Below the pieces are notes generated by a model. That model did no database searches. It was not told where the DNA came from and saw only the letters and a program-made list of their open reading frames with translations. A program made the translations under genes and the position numbers. A stretch of 64,000 bases of DNA, taken from positions 135,607,697 through 135,671,696 of the forward strand of contig NC_073627.1 in the NCBI RefSeq assembly GCF_029407905.1, read 5' to 3'. This DNA comes from Bubalus kerabau. Lineage: Eukaryota; Chordata; Mammalia; Artiodactyla; Bovidae. Shown one piece after another: positions 1 to 12,765 of the stretch. Numbering within the stretch: the first letter of the stretch is position 1; each line of letters begins with the position of its first letter.

Positions 1-97
1 AAAAGGGGTGTATTTAAGGTCAGAAATGGGAAAAGCAGAGTTTTCTAAAGGATTTTTTTCAGGCCTATTTAGTAATATTTGCAGAGTTTTGAAAATG

Positions 98-304
98 TGA
101 AAGTGAAGTCGCTCAGTCGTGTCTGAGTCTTTGCGGACCCCATGGACTTAGCCTACCAGGCTCCTCCATCCATGGGATTTTCCAGGCAAGAGTACTGGAG
201 TGGGCTGCCATTTGCTTCTCCATCTTCCCAACCTGGGGATTGAACCTGGGTGTCCTGCATTGCAGATAGATGCTTTACTGTCTGAGCCACCGGGGAAGCC
301 TGGT
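98..304 (-). repeat. Bov-tA SINE (tRNA-derived, BovB-mobilised)
   Basis: The antisense sequence runs from the BovB-like tail (cgctcagtcgtgtctgag) to the tRNA-like head (ccaccggggaagcc). The element is flanked by a 10-bp direct repeat gttttgaaaa at 86-95 and 305-314, the expected target-site duplication. Confidence 0.95.
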
Positions 305-314
305 GTTTTGAAAA

Positions 315-1300
315 CATGGGTCTTAAGTTTAGCAAATAATTTCAAATCTCAGTTTTTTCAACCACCTCATCTCCACTAACTCCTGAATTTTGGTATTTTA
401 CTTCTCTCTTCCAAAGCACATTGTCTGAAGTCAAGCATGACATTTAATTTGACTCTAGAAACCTGTAACATTGTTTGCTCTGAGAAGAATCTGGGGAGCC
501 AAGTTTGTATTTCACATATCTATACTCAGTTAAAAAATAAAACTATCCCAGCTTTGACCAATGTATAGCCATAGATTATTTAAAATATTTTTTATGTTTT
601 GTTAGTAGGTGATGTTTTAATCATTATTTTGCCATTGCTCCATCTAACAAGTCCCTGTAAGTTCTTGTCAAAAACTAGCCTAGAATTTAAAAGAATGAAT
701 AAAACTTAACTAGAAAATGGGACCTTGTTTTCTTTCCTCTTAATGTTTTGAATTGATAATATCATTCCAGAGTTGAGCAAGTATCTTCTAGTCTCCATAG
801 ACATAAATATTTGGTATATATCAAATATTTTCAAACAAACTGAGTCTGAGCAACAGGGTTTTTTGTTGTTTTGTTATTGTTCTTAAGTAAGGACAGTGTT
901 TCAGAGGTATTACAAATGGAAACTTGTTTTAACATAAAGGATTATTTACTAATTCTTGGAATCCTACATTTTAGTCTGACTTATCATACATGTTCCAGAC
1001 AGAGAGATCAGAGTGTATGAACAGGAAAGATTTTCAATTCACAGAATTCCTAAAACTTGTCTGTTTAAAGCTCTTTGTTTGATACAAGTAACTTCTAATG
1101 TGCCCTACAGGTCCCATCTGCAGTGATGGTGTGAGACGCCAGGCTAACTTAACCTGTCCCTCGCTTACCCATCTCCTCAAGTTAAACAGCACTTACAAAA
1201 GTGAATAGAACAGTTCACAGAGATTGCTGTGTGTAAATTGGATGCCAGTGGAATCAAGACTTGCTTTAACTCACCTTTATATATACAGGAAACAGCATCC
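315..1300. other. Unique intronic sequence
   Basis: This stretch is AT-rich with no coding frame, RNA gene or recognisable repeat. Confidence 0.6.
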
Positions 1301-1965
1301 ATTTAAAGTGTATAAGTTGACATATACACAACTTTGACTGCTTTACCACAATTAAAATGCAGAACATTTCCTCCTAACTGCAGTCTGCCCCTCCCTCAGC
1401 CTTTAGTTCTTGACAGCCCTCATCTGCTTTCTGTCACTGTGGATTAGTTTGTATTTCCCAGAATTTTATGTAATGCATGCACTATGTACTCTTTGGGTTT
1501 TGATTTGTTTTACTCAACACAGTGATTTTGGGTTTCACTCCGTTTGTCGCGTAGTATCAGTAGCTGGCTACTTTTTATTGCTCAGTAGTATTTCATGGTC
1601 TGAATGTGCCACTTTGTGTATCCCTTCACCCCTCTGTGGTATTGGGGTGGTTTTCCAGTTTTTAGTCCCTCTGAATAAAGGGCGTATAAATAGCCATATG
1701 GAAGTCTCTGTATAGACATAAATTTTCTCTTACATACTTGGAGTAGGGTTACTGAGTCCTATGATATGTTTAACCTTTTAAAGAAACTGCCGGAAAAAAA
1801 AATAATAAAAATAAAGAAACTGCCGAAGTGATTGTAGCATTTTACTTTCTCACCAGCAGTGTGTAATAGTTCCAAGGACTCTGTATCTGCACCAGCCTTT
1901 GCTTTTGCCATTCTTGTGGGATCTTATTGTGGTTTTAGTTGGCATTTCCTTGATAACTAACAGTG
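1300..1965 (-). repeat. Old L1 LINE 3' UTR fragment, antisense
   Basis: The phrase order (mention of a cccag tttttag block, then ccaccagcagtgtgt, then ggcatttccttgataac) matches the antisense 3' UTR of mammalian L1 elements. It is strongly decayed. Confidence 0.65.
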
Positions 1966-2004
1966 TTGTGTGTCTCTTCTTGTGCTTACTGACCTTTCTT
2001 GTAT

Positions 2005-2360
2005 CTCGGAGGCTTGCAAGCCAGGCAGGTGGTTTGGCTCCACAACCTGTTTTTGTACGGCCTGAAAACTAAGAACCGTTTTTGCATTCTTAACTTGTTG
2101 AAAAAAATCTAAAAGAGAACAATAATAATAATGTTCCATGACACATGATAATTACATTAAATTCTGATTTCTGTGTTCATAAATAAAAGTTGTATTGGAA
2201 CACAGCCACATGAACTCCTTTCCAAATTATGTATGGCCACTTCTGTGTTACACTGTTAGAGATGGATAGTTGCAACAGAGACCATTTGGCCTCCTGGCCC
2301 ACAAAGTCTAAAATAGTTACTCTCTGGTCTTCTACAGAAGTTTGCAGATTCCAGGGGGTG
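2005..2360 (+). mobile_element. hAT-type DNA transposon fossil (Tip100/Arthur-like)
   Basis: It contains cctgtttttgtacggcc, tattggaacacagccaca and gttgcaacagagacc in the order seen in a widespread mammalian non-autonomous DNA transposon. The family name is from memory and uncertain. Confidence 0.55.
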
Positions 2361-2490
2361 TGTCCCTTCAAATCTATTGCCTGACCCTTCAGTGGGGAGA
2401 GGGCTAGTCCAGTATGGGTCTAACCCAAGCCCAATTTGACAGGAACCAGATCAAACTTGATACATTTTGTTGACACTGGCATTTATTACT

Positions 2491-2663
2491 GCACTGTTCA
2501 GAATGGTAACTTCTAGCCACATTTTGCTATTTTAAAGTAAAAATTAAGTTCTTCATTCAGCTGATCACATTTCAAGTGCCCAGTAGTCACATGGTGGCTG
2601 CCATACTCTACAATGCAGTTACAACATCTTTCCATTATCATGGACACTTCTGTCGGACAGTGC
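2491..2663. mobile_element. Small DNA transposon fossil (MITE)
   Basis: The ends are inverted: gcactgttca at 2491-2500 and cggacagtgc at 2654-2663. The interior contains catttcaagtgcccagtag, typical of an old mammalian hAT-like MITE. I do not assign the family. Confidence 0.5.
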
Positions 2664-3198
2664 TACTCTGGAATAAGAAAAATCTGCCACAGAACCAAAG
2701 AGATTGGCCACAGAAGTGGAACGTAGGTTATAGAATTGCTTTCCTATATGCCTACAAAAATAAACTAAATCCTCATTCTCCCAAGTATGTGAATGCAAGT
2801 AGACATGTTTAATAATTTATTTAACGTTACAGTTCATGCTCTGAGCCTGTGATATGTTTGTTCTCTTACTTAGCCAAGGGAGTGAGAGGAAGCAGTCAAA
2901 TCATTAAAGAAATTCAGAATTTTACTAATTGGAAGTAGTGTGTTAGAGACTTTTTAAAAGTACCCTAAATGTATTCTTTCCCAAAGCACTTTGCAGAAAC
3001 AAACCTTCTAACCCCTCCCCTCCGTAACCATTTTACGGATAAAATGGAGGGAGAATATTGAGGAAGATATTAAGCAATTATATCACTTATTCAAGATGCT
3101 AACCCTTGCAGAGAACACTTATGGACACAGTGGGCAGGAGAGGATGGGACGAGTTGACCAAGTAGCATTGAAATAGATACATTTCCTTGTGTAAAACA

Positions 3199-3438
3199 GA
3201 TCAGATCAGATCAGTCGCTCAGTCATGTCCGACTCTTTGCGACCCCATGAATCACAGCACGCCAGGCCTCCCTGTCCATCACCAACTCCCGGAGTTCACT
3301 GAGACTCACTTCCATCGAGTTGGTGATGCCATCCAGCCATCTCATCCTCTGTCGTCCCCTTCTCCTCTTGCCCCCAATCCCTCCCAGCATCAGAGTCTTT
3401 TCCAATGAGTCAACTCTTCACATGAGGTGGCCAAAGTA
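3199..3438 (-). repeat. BovB (RTE) LINE 3' end fragment
   Basis: It begins with the antisense BovB tail (gatcagatcagtcgctcag) and runs through the terminal non-coding region to gaggtggccaaagta. It is 5'-truncated. Confidence 0.9.
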
Positions 3439-3440
3439 TA

Positions 3441-3642
3441 GCCAGTGGAAATGTGGTGTATGACACAGGGAGGTAACCCTGTGCTCTGTGACAATCTAGA
3501 GGGGTGGGATGGGGTGGGAGGTGGGAAGGAGGCTCAAGAGGGAAGGGATATATGTATACATATAACTCACTCACTTTGTTTTGTTGTATATCAGAAACTA
3601 ACACAACATTGTAGAGCAATTATCCTCCAATTAAAAAATTTT
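3441..3642 (+). repeat. Ruminant L1 3' end fragment
   Basis: It has a G-rich block (ggtgggatggggtgggagg) followed by catataactcactcac and attatcctccaattaaaa, the ordered 3' UTR of ruminant L1 elements. Confidence 0.85.
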
Positions 3643-3956
3643 AAGATGCTGAGTCTTGATATGCTAGCAGTTCTGGTTCCCTTTAGTTGCTACTTTTAAA
3701 ATATTATTGACCTTAAAGTTTTTCATAATTATAGCGTTAGCTTTGAAAATAACCCAGAAATATTAGAAATTAAAATGGTTGAAACAACCTGTTTTAAGAT
3801 TGTATTTTAAGATTTTCCTTTGTATCAGTGAAAACTTGTTTTGTGGTTCAGCTCTTAGGGACAAACATAACCAATTTTAAATAATGAAGTGGAGCTCAGT
3901 AAATCCATTTTCAAATAGTCATCCTCTTCTTTAGGAAAAAATATGTAATTACTATA

Positions 3957-4172
3957 GGCTTGCCAGTGGCTCAGTGGGAAAGAATCCACCTGTGATGCAG
4001 GAGACATGGGTTTGACCCATGGATCAGAAGGAGCCCCTGGAGACGGAAATGGCAACCCTCTCCATTATTCTTGCCTGGGAAATCCAATGGACAGAGAAGG
4101 CTGGCAGGCCAGAGCCCATGGGGTCGCAAAAGAGTCTGACACAGCGTAGCAACTAAGCAACAAACAACAGCA
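3957..4172 (+). repeat. Bov-tA SINE
   Basis: The tRNA-like head (cttgccagtggctcag) leads through the core to ggggtcgcaaaagagtctg and a tail. A near-perfect 14-bp direct repeat flanks it: atgtaattactata (3943-3956) and atgtagttattata (4173-4186). Confidence 0.95.
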
Positions 4173-4427
4173 ATGTAGTTATTATAGCGGATGAATTATC
4201 TTGTTCTTAACATAAATAGAAGTGTTTATAAATTTTTAGTGACTAGCCAGCCATGTCAGTATAATCCACCCTAGAAATAAATGCTTTGCTGCACCAGCTA
4301 ACAGTGAGAAAGTAGAAAGTGGGCATTCTAGTGATGTTCTTGTATGCAGATGTAAGGAGACGTGTAGTGAGGGAGGTGTGGCATCAGTGCCCAAGGACCT
4401 GAATAACTAGAAATGTATACCAGTCCA

Positions 4428-4640
4428 TTCCCAGTGGCACTGGTGGTAAAGAACCTGCCTGCCAGTGCAGGAGGCATAAGAGATGTGGGTTTGATTCCCG
4501 GGTCGGGAAGATCCCCTGGAGGAGGGCATGGCAACCCACTCCAGTGTTCTTGCCTGGAGAATCCCATGGACAGGAGCCTGGTGGGATATAGTCCATGGGG
4601 TCGCAAAGAGTCGGACATGACTGAGTGACTTAGCATGCAC
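4428..4640 (+). repeat. Bov-tA SINE
   Basis: The full-length sense copy runs from ttcccagtggcactggtgg to gactgagtgacttagc. It carries a small internal duplication near the B-box-like region. Confidence 0.95.
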
Positions 4641-4798
4641 AGACGCAAGGACTGTAGAGTGAGACAGATGTCAGTCTTCCGTTGGAGAGCCAGGAGAGGC
4701 TTCTTAACGTGGTGAATGCTTAAGCCAGATCTAAAAAGACATGGTCTTCTCCCAGTTGGTAAGAGTATACCAGCCAGAGGGATTACCATAAGAAAAGA

Positions 4799-4873
4799 TA
4801 CATATGTACACACACACATGCATACAACATACATACATATATATTTATGCATACATATATATATATATACATG
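4799..4873. repeat. Compound (CA)/(TA) microsatellite
   Basis: An imperfect run of acac, catacata and tatata units. Confidence 0.85.
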
Positions 4874-4879
4874 GAACAT

Positions 4880-5660
4880 TCCAAGAAAGTCCAAGAAAGT
4901 GAAAGCAGTGAAATATTGCTGCTGTATAGGGAATAAAGAGGAACTAAGTGAGAAATGAGACTCTAATGGTAGAAGAGACCAGAAGGTAAAGAGCCTGTTA
5001 CATCTTAGTAAGGAATTTGTACAGTGGATGTGTAGTTGAAAGTTGCTAAGTAGAAGTGACAGAATAATCACATCACTGTGGTGATGGTATAGAAAATTGA
5101 TTGGATGTGGACAATGCAGCAGATGAAGCAGCAGACAACGCAAGAAATAATTGGGACTTGAACTAACGTAAGTTAGCTGCAAGGATGGAGAATAGAAAAT
5201 TGATGTTAAGGAGGTTACACTGTGGGGTTTGGTTAACAGTTGAATGTATAAAGTGAGAAGGCAGGCTTCCACATTTCTGGGCAGCAAAGTTGATAGTGAA
5301 TGAATGAACAAGATACGTTGAAAAGATAGTAAGGTCAGTCTTAAATATGCAGATTTTGAAGGGCTGGCGAACATTTGAGTGGAGATTTGTCCAGTAGGCA
5401 TTTCTTTACCTGTTATCAGCTTGTTTGGAACTCATGTTTTCATAGTGAAGGTCATAGCCTTCAGATGTAAATATGTAACGTGTTAGCTACTCACAATACA
5501 CACCTATCATATTTCTTACCAAGTCTTAACAGCAACTGTAAAACTTAGTGAAACTCTGGTAATTTATTCGTTTGTTTCCTGAAACAGCCTCAGATTATGT
5601 TACCAGAGGCAGGAATAAAATGCTTTTGACAATCGGCCAGGAAATTGATGAGTGCACATT
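4880..5660. other. Unique intronic sequence
   Basis: I see no gene or repeat. The long antisense open frame that crosses this region also runs through the adjacent SINE and microsatellite, and is not coding. Confidence 0.5.
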
Positions 5661-5661
5661 C

Positions 5662-5884
5662 GTGTGTACTCAGCTGCTCAGTCATGTCTGACTCTCTGGG
5701 ACCCCAGGGACTATAGCCTACCAGGCTCCTCTGTCCATGAGATTTCCCAGGCAAGAGTGCTGGGGTGGGCTGCCTTTTCTGCCTCCAGGGGATCTTCCCA
5801 ACCCAGGGATTGAACCCATGTCTCTTGCTTGTCCTGCATGGGCAGGTGCGTTCCTTACCATTGTCCCTGCCCCACCTAGGAAGT
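5662..5884 (-). repeat. Bov-tA SINE
   Basis: The antisense tail (ctcagtcatgtctgac) leads to the head (cccacctaggaagtc), with a short insertion near the tRNA promoter region. Confidence 0.93.
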
Positions 5885-6518
5885 CTGAAATTGACATGCA
5901 TGCAGTAAAAAAGAGGTTATATTTAAAAGTTTGAGTAAAACTTACAGTGTTGACAGCTCTGGCTATCAGTATCTCTTAAAGATTTCTTTATTGTTAAAGC
6001 AATTAAAACTAAATCTACTTGATCTTGAACTAAATTTATAACCTTTGGTCTCTTTTGTCTTCCCATCCTATTTTTATTTTTTGGAAAACCAGATTAGTTT
6101 TTTTACCCTCAAACACTAGTTATCTCCCATCATAACTAGTGTTTGAGGGGTATCCAGAAAAGACTTTAAAACTCATTATTTCTTCTAAATCTGTTTCCCA
6201 ACTTGCCTGGTCTTCCTTGTTGGGTGACTTGATGAGTTCTTGGATTTTTTGGTAGGTCATATAATAGTGTAAACTTAAGGCAAATTGATATCTTACAGAC
6301 CTGTTAAGGGAAAAATTCCAAAGAATCAGAAAACTGCCATGTATGGGGCATGTATACCAAAACCTAAGAGACATTTTACTTAAAACTCTTTTTTGCTTTT
6401 TCTGTCAGGAGGTAAATACAGAACTGTAAATTCTAGCTTCTCTGAATCAAAGTTTAGGGTTCTAAAATTAAGTGTTTGTGATTACCTTTATCTTTTTCCC
6501 TTTAATAGTCTGTTTTGA

Positions 6519-6701
6519 GGGCTTCCCTGGTCACTCAGCTGGTAAAGAATCCGCCTGCACTATGGGAGACCTGGGTTCGATTCCCCGGGTTGGGAAGATC
6601 CCCTGGAAAAGGGAAAGGCTACCCACTCTAGTATTCTGGCCTGGAGAAGTCCATCGACTGTACTCGCAAAGAGTTGGACACAACTGAGCGACTTTCACTT
6701 T
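6519..6701 (+). repeat. Bov-tA SINE
   Basis: The head gggcttccctggtcactcag leads to tail ggacacaactgagcgac, with a deletion of about 20 nt before the tail. Confidence 0.93.
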
Positions 6702-7024
6702 GATCTCCTTAATCTTTTTGGTGGAGTCTTCTAAAGGAGTACATACAGTATTTGGACTTTTCTCATGGGAAAAGAGATAAGGAGAGTTGAGAGGCTTTCT
6801 TCTGAACTTTTAGGCCAGTAAAAGCTCTGTTCTCTATCCCTTTCTTAAATCTTTCTTACTTACAAGCTTTTAAACATTTTTTAACAATAGTTAGAGTGCT
6901 ATTCAGTAGGCCAGAGGAGATGCTATCTTAATATCTCAGAATGTTAAATCTCAGCAAGGCTCAGAAATTACAGGCTGTTCATTCTTGATATGGACAAGCT
7001 GTTCATTCTCCATATCTGTTAATA

Positions 7025-7206
7025 GTGAAGTGAAATTCACTCAGTCGTGTCCAGCTCTTTGTGACCCCATGGACTATAGCCCGCCAGGCTCCTCTGTCCA
7101 TGGAATTCTCCAGGCAAGGATACTGGAGTGGGTTGTCATTCCCTTCTCCAGGGGATCTTCCTGACCCAGGAATCAAACCTGAGTCTCCTGCATTGCAGGC
7201 AGATTT
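7025..7206 (-). repeat. Bov-tA SINE, head-truncated
   Basis: The antisense tail and core end at cattgcaggcagatt; the tRNA head is missing. Confidence 0.93.
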
Positions 7207-7370
7207 TTTAAAACATACAAATGAGGGAATACAAGGAAAGTTGGCCTATATACATGGTATATGGTGTATTTGATATATGCATTGACTTTTAAAGATCAAA
7301 GATGGCATTTCTGTAGGACAAGAAAGTATTAGTTGGCATGGCATTAATTGGCACATGACAAGTGTCTTAA

Positions 7371-7578
7371 GGGATTCCCTGGTGGCTCAGATGGTAAAGA
7401 ATCTGCTTGCAATTCGGGAGACCTGAGTTCGATCTCTGGGTCCAAAAGATCCCCTGGAGAAGGAAATGGCAACCCACTCCAGTATTCTTGCCTGGAAAAT
7501 CCTGTGGACAGAGGAGCCTGGCAGGGTACAGTCCATAGGGTCTCAAAGAGTCGGACACAATTGAGCAACTACACTTTC
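7371..7578 (+). repeat. Bov-tA SINE
   Basis: The head gggattccctggtggctcag leads to tail gtcggacacaattgagc. With the antisense copy at 7025-7206 it forms an inverted pair. Confidence 0.95.
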
Positions 7579-8123
7579 ATGATGGTGTCTTACTTGACTG
7601 CCACAGTTATAGGAGTACATGACGTTCCGAGGTTGTAGAAAACTGTTGACATGTCTTCTTATGATGTTACCATTATTACTGTTGTTTAATAGATGATGTG
7701 CTGTTTTGAAAATTCCTGTAATTGAAAGATTCAGGGTTATATAAATCATGAGTACCCCAATAACATGTACAGGTTTAAGACTGGAGTACCATCCTGACCC
7801 CTGTGTTTAAATGGACAATTATTTTAATGATGTACAATAGTAGCTTGCTTCCTATTTAATATTACATTTTATTTAAGAAAACATTTTAAAGCCAGTTAAA
7901 CATGTCTCCACCAAATACTGTTTTTGTTAAGCTACAACTGAGTATTCATAATGTTTCATTTATGAATGCAATAATTATATTACATACCCATGGTAATGAA
8001 AATAATACTGTTACCAGTTCATGAAATGGGATTAGAATCACATAATTTTTAAGCTAAAAATAATCTTAGAGTGTGATGATAAAATTTTTTTAAATTTACA
8101 TGCCCTCTTTTTCAAGGATAGCT

Positions 8124-8125
<2 letters not shown>

Positions 8126-8167
<42 letters not shown>
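8126..8167. repeat. (TG)21 microsatellite
   Basis: An uninterrupted dinucleotide run, likely polymorphic. Confidence 0.98.
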
Positions 8168-8171
<4 letters not shown>

Positions 8172-8648
8172 ATAATGCAAGGATTTTAACTATCCTGACC
8201 ATTAAAATCTTAATTTTGTTTTACATCTATACAAGTCAACATGCTTAAGGAAGGTTTATTAGACAAGAATAAGTTTAGACAAGAAAATCGTTTTTCAGAT
8301 TATGTATTTCCTTTCTATGGGGCAGACACTATGCTAAATACTAGAGAAAAAGCAGAAGGAAAAAAAAAAGGCATGATAACTTGCTCAGGGATAGCTACTC
8401 AGAAATTGTGCCAGTAGATCTATATTTACAATTTGTGATAAGTGATACTGAAATCTTTGAAGAGTGATTTCTTATTTTTATTATTGGGTGGAGATAGCAA
8501 GAAAGGAAGGTAACAGTGTACCAGACAAAAAGAAAAGGCATGTTTAAAGGCCCTGAGGTCAGCAAAACCTCCTCTTGCAGAACTAGAGGAGACCATCCTG
8601 TCTGCAGCTTAGTGACCCAGGGGAGATGAAGCTACAGAGATTAGCAAG

Positions 8649-8818
8649 TCGACTGAGCGACTTCACTTTCACTTTTCACTTTCACACAATGGAGAAGGCA
8701 ATGGCAACCCACTCCAGTGTTCTTGCCTGGAGAATCCCAGGGACGGCAGAGCCTGGTGGGCTGCCGTCTATGGGGTCGCACAGAGTCGGACACGATTGAA
8801 GCGACGCAGCAGCAGCAT
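8649..8818 (+). repeat. Bov-A2-type dimeric SINE, 5'-truncated
   Basis: It starts in the linker between two Bov-A monomers (cttcactttcacttttcac) and contains the second monomer, with gggctgccgtctatggggtc and a (cag) tail. The linker marks the dimeric Bov-A2 form. Confidence 0.85.
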
Positions 8819-8907
8819 AGGATGAATCACTTTGCAGGTATTCAAATCAGATTTTCACAGATTTAAATGATTTATTAAAATGCTCATTCTAGACAGAAAA
8901 CAGCAAA

Positions 8908-8956
8908 ATTCTGTAAAGCGATTATCCTTCAATAAAAAATTAATTATAAAAAAAAT
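8908..8956 (+). repeat. Ruminant L1 3' end remnant
   Basis: The final bases (gcgattatccttcaataaaa) plus poly-A are all that remain. Confidence 0.6.
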
Positions 8957-9479
8957 GCTCATTCTGTAAATTAAAAGAGCACAGAGTGAAACTTTGTGTA
9001 GTGTTCCAATTCTCATTTTCAGTTGCAAGGATGGAGGCTGTAAATAGCAAGAAGGAAGCACATCACAAAGGAGATCATGATTACCTCTGATTTTTTTTTT
9101 CCTTCCTATGTTTTCAGTTTGGCGATTTAGTTAGCAGTATGAGAAATAATATGGCTAAAATAGGCATATTTGTGTTAGTAAATGAGGACTGTCTTTTGAA
9201 TAAAATATCTTTTCCCCCAAGGTAAGTTGTTATCTCTAAGGACTATAGTAGTTGTCTATATAGTAAAGGTTATGTATTGTATGTATGTGTGTGTATATAC
9301 CTTATGTGTTATATATATATTACATTTTACCTTTAGTTCCTACTAGCTGGAACATTTATTCTGGTATTAGTCAAATATCAACTGTTTCCCTCAAGAATAG
9401 TTAATGTCCTTTGGTAAAATGATTCTATTCTGAATATATTGTCATTTACCTAAAAAAGTAAAAACTCAAGATTTTTTAT

Positions 9480-10160
9480 TACATATTTTATCTGTTGAAA
9501 TTCATTTGGGGATAAATATCTAATTTCATTCTTCCCACGTGGATTTTCTCAACCTGTTTATTGCATAGTGCACTCAGCTTTTCTCCACTGATCTGTATTG
9601 CCATGGCTCTCATTTCTTTGGGTGCTCTGTCTTTTCCATTGGTCTATTTCTCTGTCCCTCTACCTGTACCATAGTGTCTTAATCCATGTAGTTTTATAGT
9701 AAATTTGGGTCTCTGGTAAGGCGAGTGCTCCCAAGCTTGTTCTTCAAAGTAGCCTCCATCATTCTTGGCCCTTTTTCTCTTCTGTGTGAATCTTAGTATT
9801 TAGGAGGGGAAGGAGCTTTCCTAGTTTTCTTTCCTGTCCTCCCCTCCCCTCCCTCCCTTCATGTCTGTTTTGTAGAACAACTTAAATAAGATTGATATTA
9901 GTACTTAAATGTTTGGTAGCATTTACCATGAATGTTTCAGGAGGTGGCACAGTAGATCTTTTCAAGTTTTCTTTTCCTTCTTGAGTCATTTTTGGTAAGG
10001 TGTAATTTTCTAAAATTTTTCATTTTATCAGAGTTTTCTAATAAATTCACATAATTCCATAGAATTGTAATTTTTAAAAATTTCTGTACTGTCTTTCCAA
10101 GTGAGTTTACTTTTTTCCTTACATGTGCATCTTTTAGTAATTGTTTCGGCAATTTGAAAA
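9480..10160 (-). repeat. L1 ORF2 fragment, antisense, decayed
   Basis: It contains ttccattggtctatttctct and accatagtgtcttaatcc, in the antisense order of the 3' half of L1 ORF2. There are many stops and indels. Confidence 0.7.
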
Positions 10161-10169
10161 AAGAAACTC

Positions 10170-11040
10170 AGTCTGCTTTTGTCTGAAATTGTTTTTATTT
10201 AGCCCTCACTTCTGAAAGATATTGTAGCTGGATACAGAAACGCAGCACTGTCACTTTGTCTCACCCATTGACGAGGTTCTTCTTTTGTCATCCGTCTTTA
10301 GTTGCCAGGTCTTTTGTCGGTCTCCGTATCATTTCTTTGATAAAATTACTCGATGTTCTGGCTGGGACATAATATTCTGTAACAGTCCCGGTTTTTTACT
10401 CCTATTGTCTTGGGGTCCCATCTGGTTTAACATTTGTCTCAGGAAAAAAAAGTGCCCCAGTTTGGAAAATAAATTATGTGGTCACTCTTAAGATCTCTTT
10501 GTTTTACTACAAAGTGGGGTGGGTTGATATTTATTGATTCTGTTTGGTGTATGTTTCTTGAAATTAGGGATTTCTAGTTTTCATCAGTTCTGGAAAATTC
10601 TCTGAATATTGCCTTTTGCATTCTGTATCTTCCATTCTGGAAACTGTTTTAGACATATGTTGGGATTATCTTGTTCTCTCTCCTGTATGTCTTAACCATT
10701 CGTATCTCATGTCTTTTTTTTCTAGTCCATATAATTTCCACAGATTTCTCTTTTAGTTCACTAATTCATTCTTCAGCTGTGATTATTCAGCTGTTTAACT
10801 CACCTAAAGCTTTTGGATTAATTAGCTTATATTCTCCTAAGTTTTATTCCCTCCTTATTCAAATCTGCCTTTTTTGTTCATAGTGTCTTACTCTCTTAAA
10901 GTTTTGATTATTTCAGCATCAGTACTCATTCTGTCATGTTATCTTATATGAATTTCTTAGGGGTTTAATTCTGTTGTTAGTTTACTGATTCTTGCTCTCT
11001 TCATATTGTTTTCATTAGATTTTGAGATAAACTAGAATAG
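10170..11040 (-). repeat. Probable old L1/HAL1-like fragment, antisense
   Basis: It is T-rich with runs such as ttcatctgtgattattcag-like text and phase-broken frames, resembling antisense L1 ORF1/HAL1. The assignment rests on composition and loose pattern only. Confidence 0.35.
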
Positions 11041-11980
11041 AGATTTGTCTGTGGTCTGGATTGGAGGTGCCCTCTAGTGGAGAGGTTTTGTATTTAACTC
11101 CACCTGGTAGGAAGTGTCCTTGGCTCAAGGTCAATTTATATGTTAGTTTTTTGACCTGCAATTTCCTGAACCAGAGTTTGACACCACTCTTTGGTTCCAG
11201 ATTCTCAAGGGATTTTTTTCCCCCCTTTACCCAGAGTCCAGATTAAGATAGACATGCTTCCTTATTGTCTCCCTCTGTGGTGGGCAGATTTTTAACTTAC
11301 TTTTTTTTTTAAAGTGAGACATTTTATATATTAGTAAATCAAGAATCCTTGGGGGCTCATTTCCAGCTCCGACCCAGTGCAGGCCCAAATGTCTCTTGTC
11401 CTTGTACAGAAGTCACAGTGTGAACCCCTAGATTACCAAAACTGACTCCCCTCATCTGCACTAGGACAGTCACAGGCTATCTTTTATGCGTACTTTGAAT
11501 TTCTTTTATGCTTACTTCTCTCTTAGTTTTTGGCACTCGTTGATTCCCCCTACTCCTTAGTTACCACAGCCATGCATTTAAAGTAACTTCTGTCTTAAAA
11601 TATTTAAATGGCAACTCTAGATGTTTGTGTCAGGAAGGTTTGAAGCTAACTAGTTGACCATATTGTTGCAGCCAGAAGTATGAACCTCATTTATAAAGTA
11701 TTTTCAGATGAATCATTTCTTTTGATTTTTATGTCAAGGTACAAGCTTCCTCCAGGCAAGCAAAATAATTGTAAATTGTGCTTTTTGCCCAAAGTCAGAA
11801 TGAGTGAGAGCCAGGATTAAAACTCTAATATTAAGCTTCAAATATAGATTTCTTGCCAGTATTCCTTCTTTTCCACTAAGTACAAATAGGATCAAGTCAT
11901 GTATTTATCGGTATGTATATTTTTTACTAAGTAACTTGGTCTTTTGCTTCGTTAGGATTTAAAAAGGAATTTATTTTTTT
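11040..11980. other. Unique or too-old-to-place sequence
   Basis: I see no exon, RNA gene or clear repeat. Confidence 0.5.
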
Positions 11981-11981
11981 A

Positions 11982-12110
11982 GGCAGTATGGTTTAGTGGA
12001 AAGAGCATTGGATTTGAAGCAGCACCTAAATTTTAATTCATTTAATCACAGTGTAACTTTGGGCAGATAATTTTAATCATCGAAGCTTTAGTTTTCTTAC
12101 TATTGTCTAG
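11982..12110 (+). repeat. MIR SINE fragment
   Basis: It contains cagtatggtttagtggaaag, agcattggatttgaag, then actttgggcagataatttt, in the order of the mammalian MIR 5' half. Confidence 0.75.
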
Positions 12111-12118
12111 GGTACTGG

Positions 12119-12293
12119 GAAAGTGAAAGTGTTAAGTTACTCAGTCGTGTCTGACTCTTTGTGACCCCATGGCCCTCTGTCCTTAGAATTCTCCAAGCAA
12201 GAATACTGGAGTGGATAGCCGTTTACTTCTCCAGGGGATCTTCCCAACCCAGAGATCAAACCCAGGTCTCTTGCATGTACTATCTGAGCCACC
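12119..12293 (-). repeat. Bov-tA SINE, head-truncated
   Basis: The antisense core lies between gttactcagtcgtgtctgac and actatctgagccacc, with an internal deletion. Confidence 0.92.
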
Positions 12294-12600
12294 ACTTCCT
12301 TCTGATTAAATCCAGGGCCCCTCTAGTACCCCTACAGTCCTGATAAGGAGTGTGTATGCACAGGATCTTTCTCTCTCCAAGTTCTGCAAACCCCAGGGAC
12401 TCGGTCTGCTTTCATTTTTATTTTGTTTTCATGTCTGTTGGTTGCTCCCATCTTTTCTGTTCATTAGAGCTTTCTTTTTCCAAACATTTTTATGGACTAT
12501 ATCCCCCTGAAAGTGTAATAGGACCTTTTTTTTCCCCTAACAGCTTTACCCCTAATCACTACTCGAAGACTGACCAGGAATAAATGTTATAACATTATAT

Positions 12601-12765
12601 GAAAGTGGAAATGTTAGTTGCTGGTTGTATCTGGCTCCTTTCGACCCCATGGACTGTAACCCATCAGGCTCCTCTGTCCATAGACTTCTCCAGGCAACAA
12701 TACTGGAGTGGGTAGCTGTGCCCTTCTCCAGAGGATCCTTCTGACCCAGGGATCCTACCGGCACC
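12601..12765 (-). repeat. Bov-tA SINE, head-truncated
   Basis: The antisense tail and core run through ctgacccagggatcctacc; the tRNA head is absent. Confidence 0.9.

Noticed and set aside
4328..5401. Longest antisense open frame (357 codons)
   Set aside because: It reads through a Bov-tA SINE and a CA/TA microsatellite and has no domain or conserved motif. It is a chance frame.
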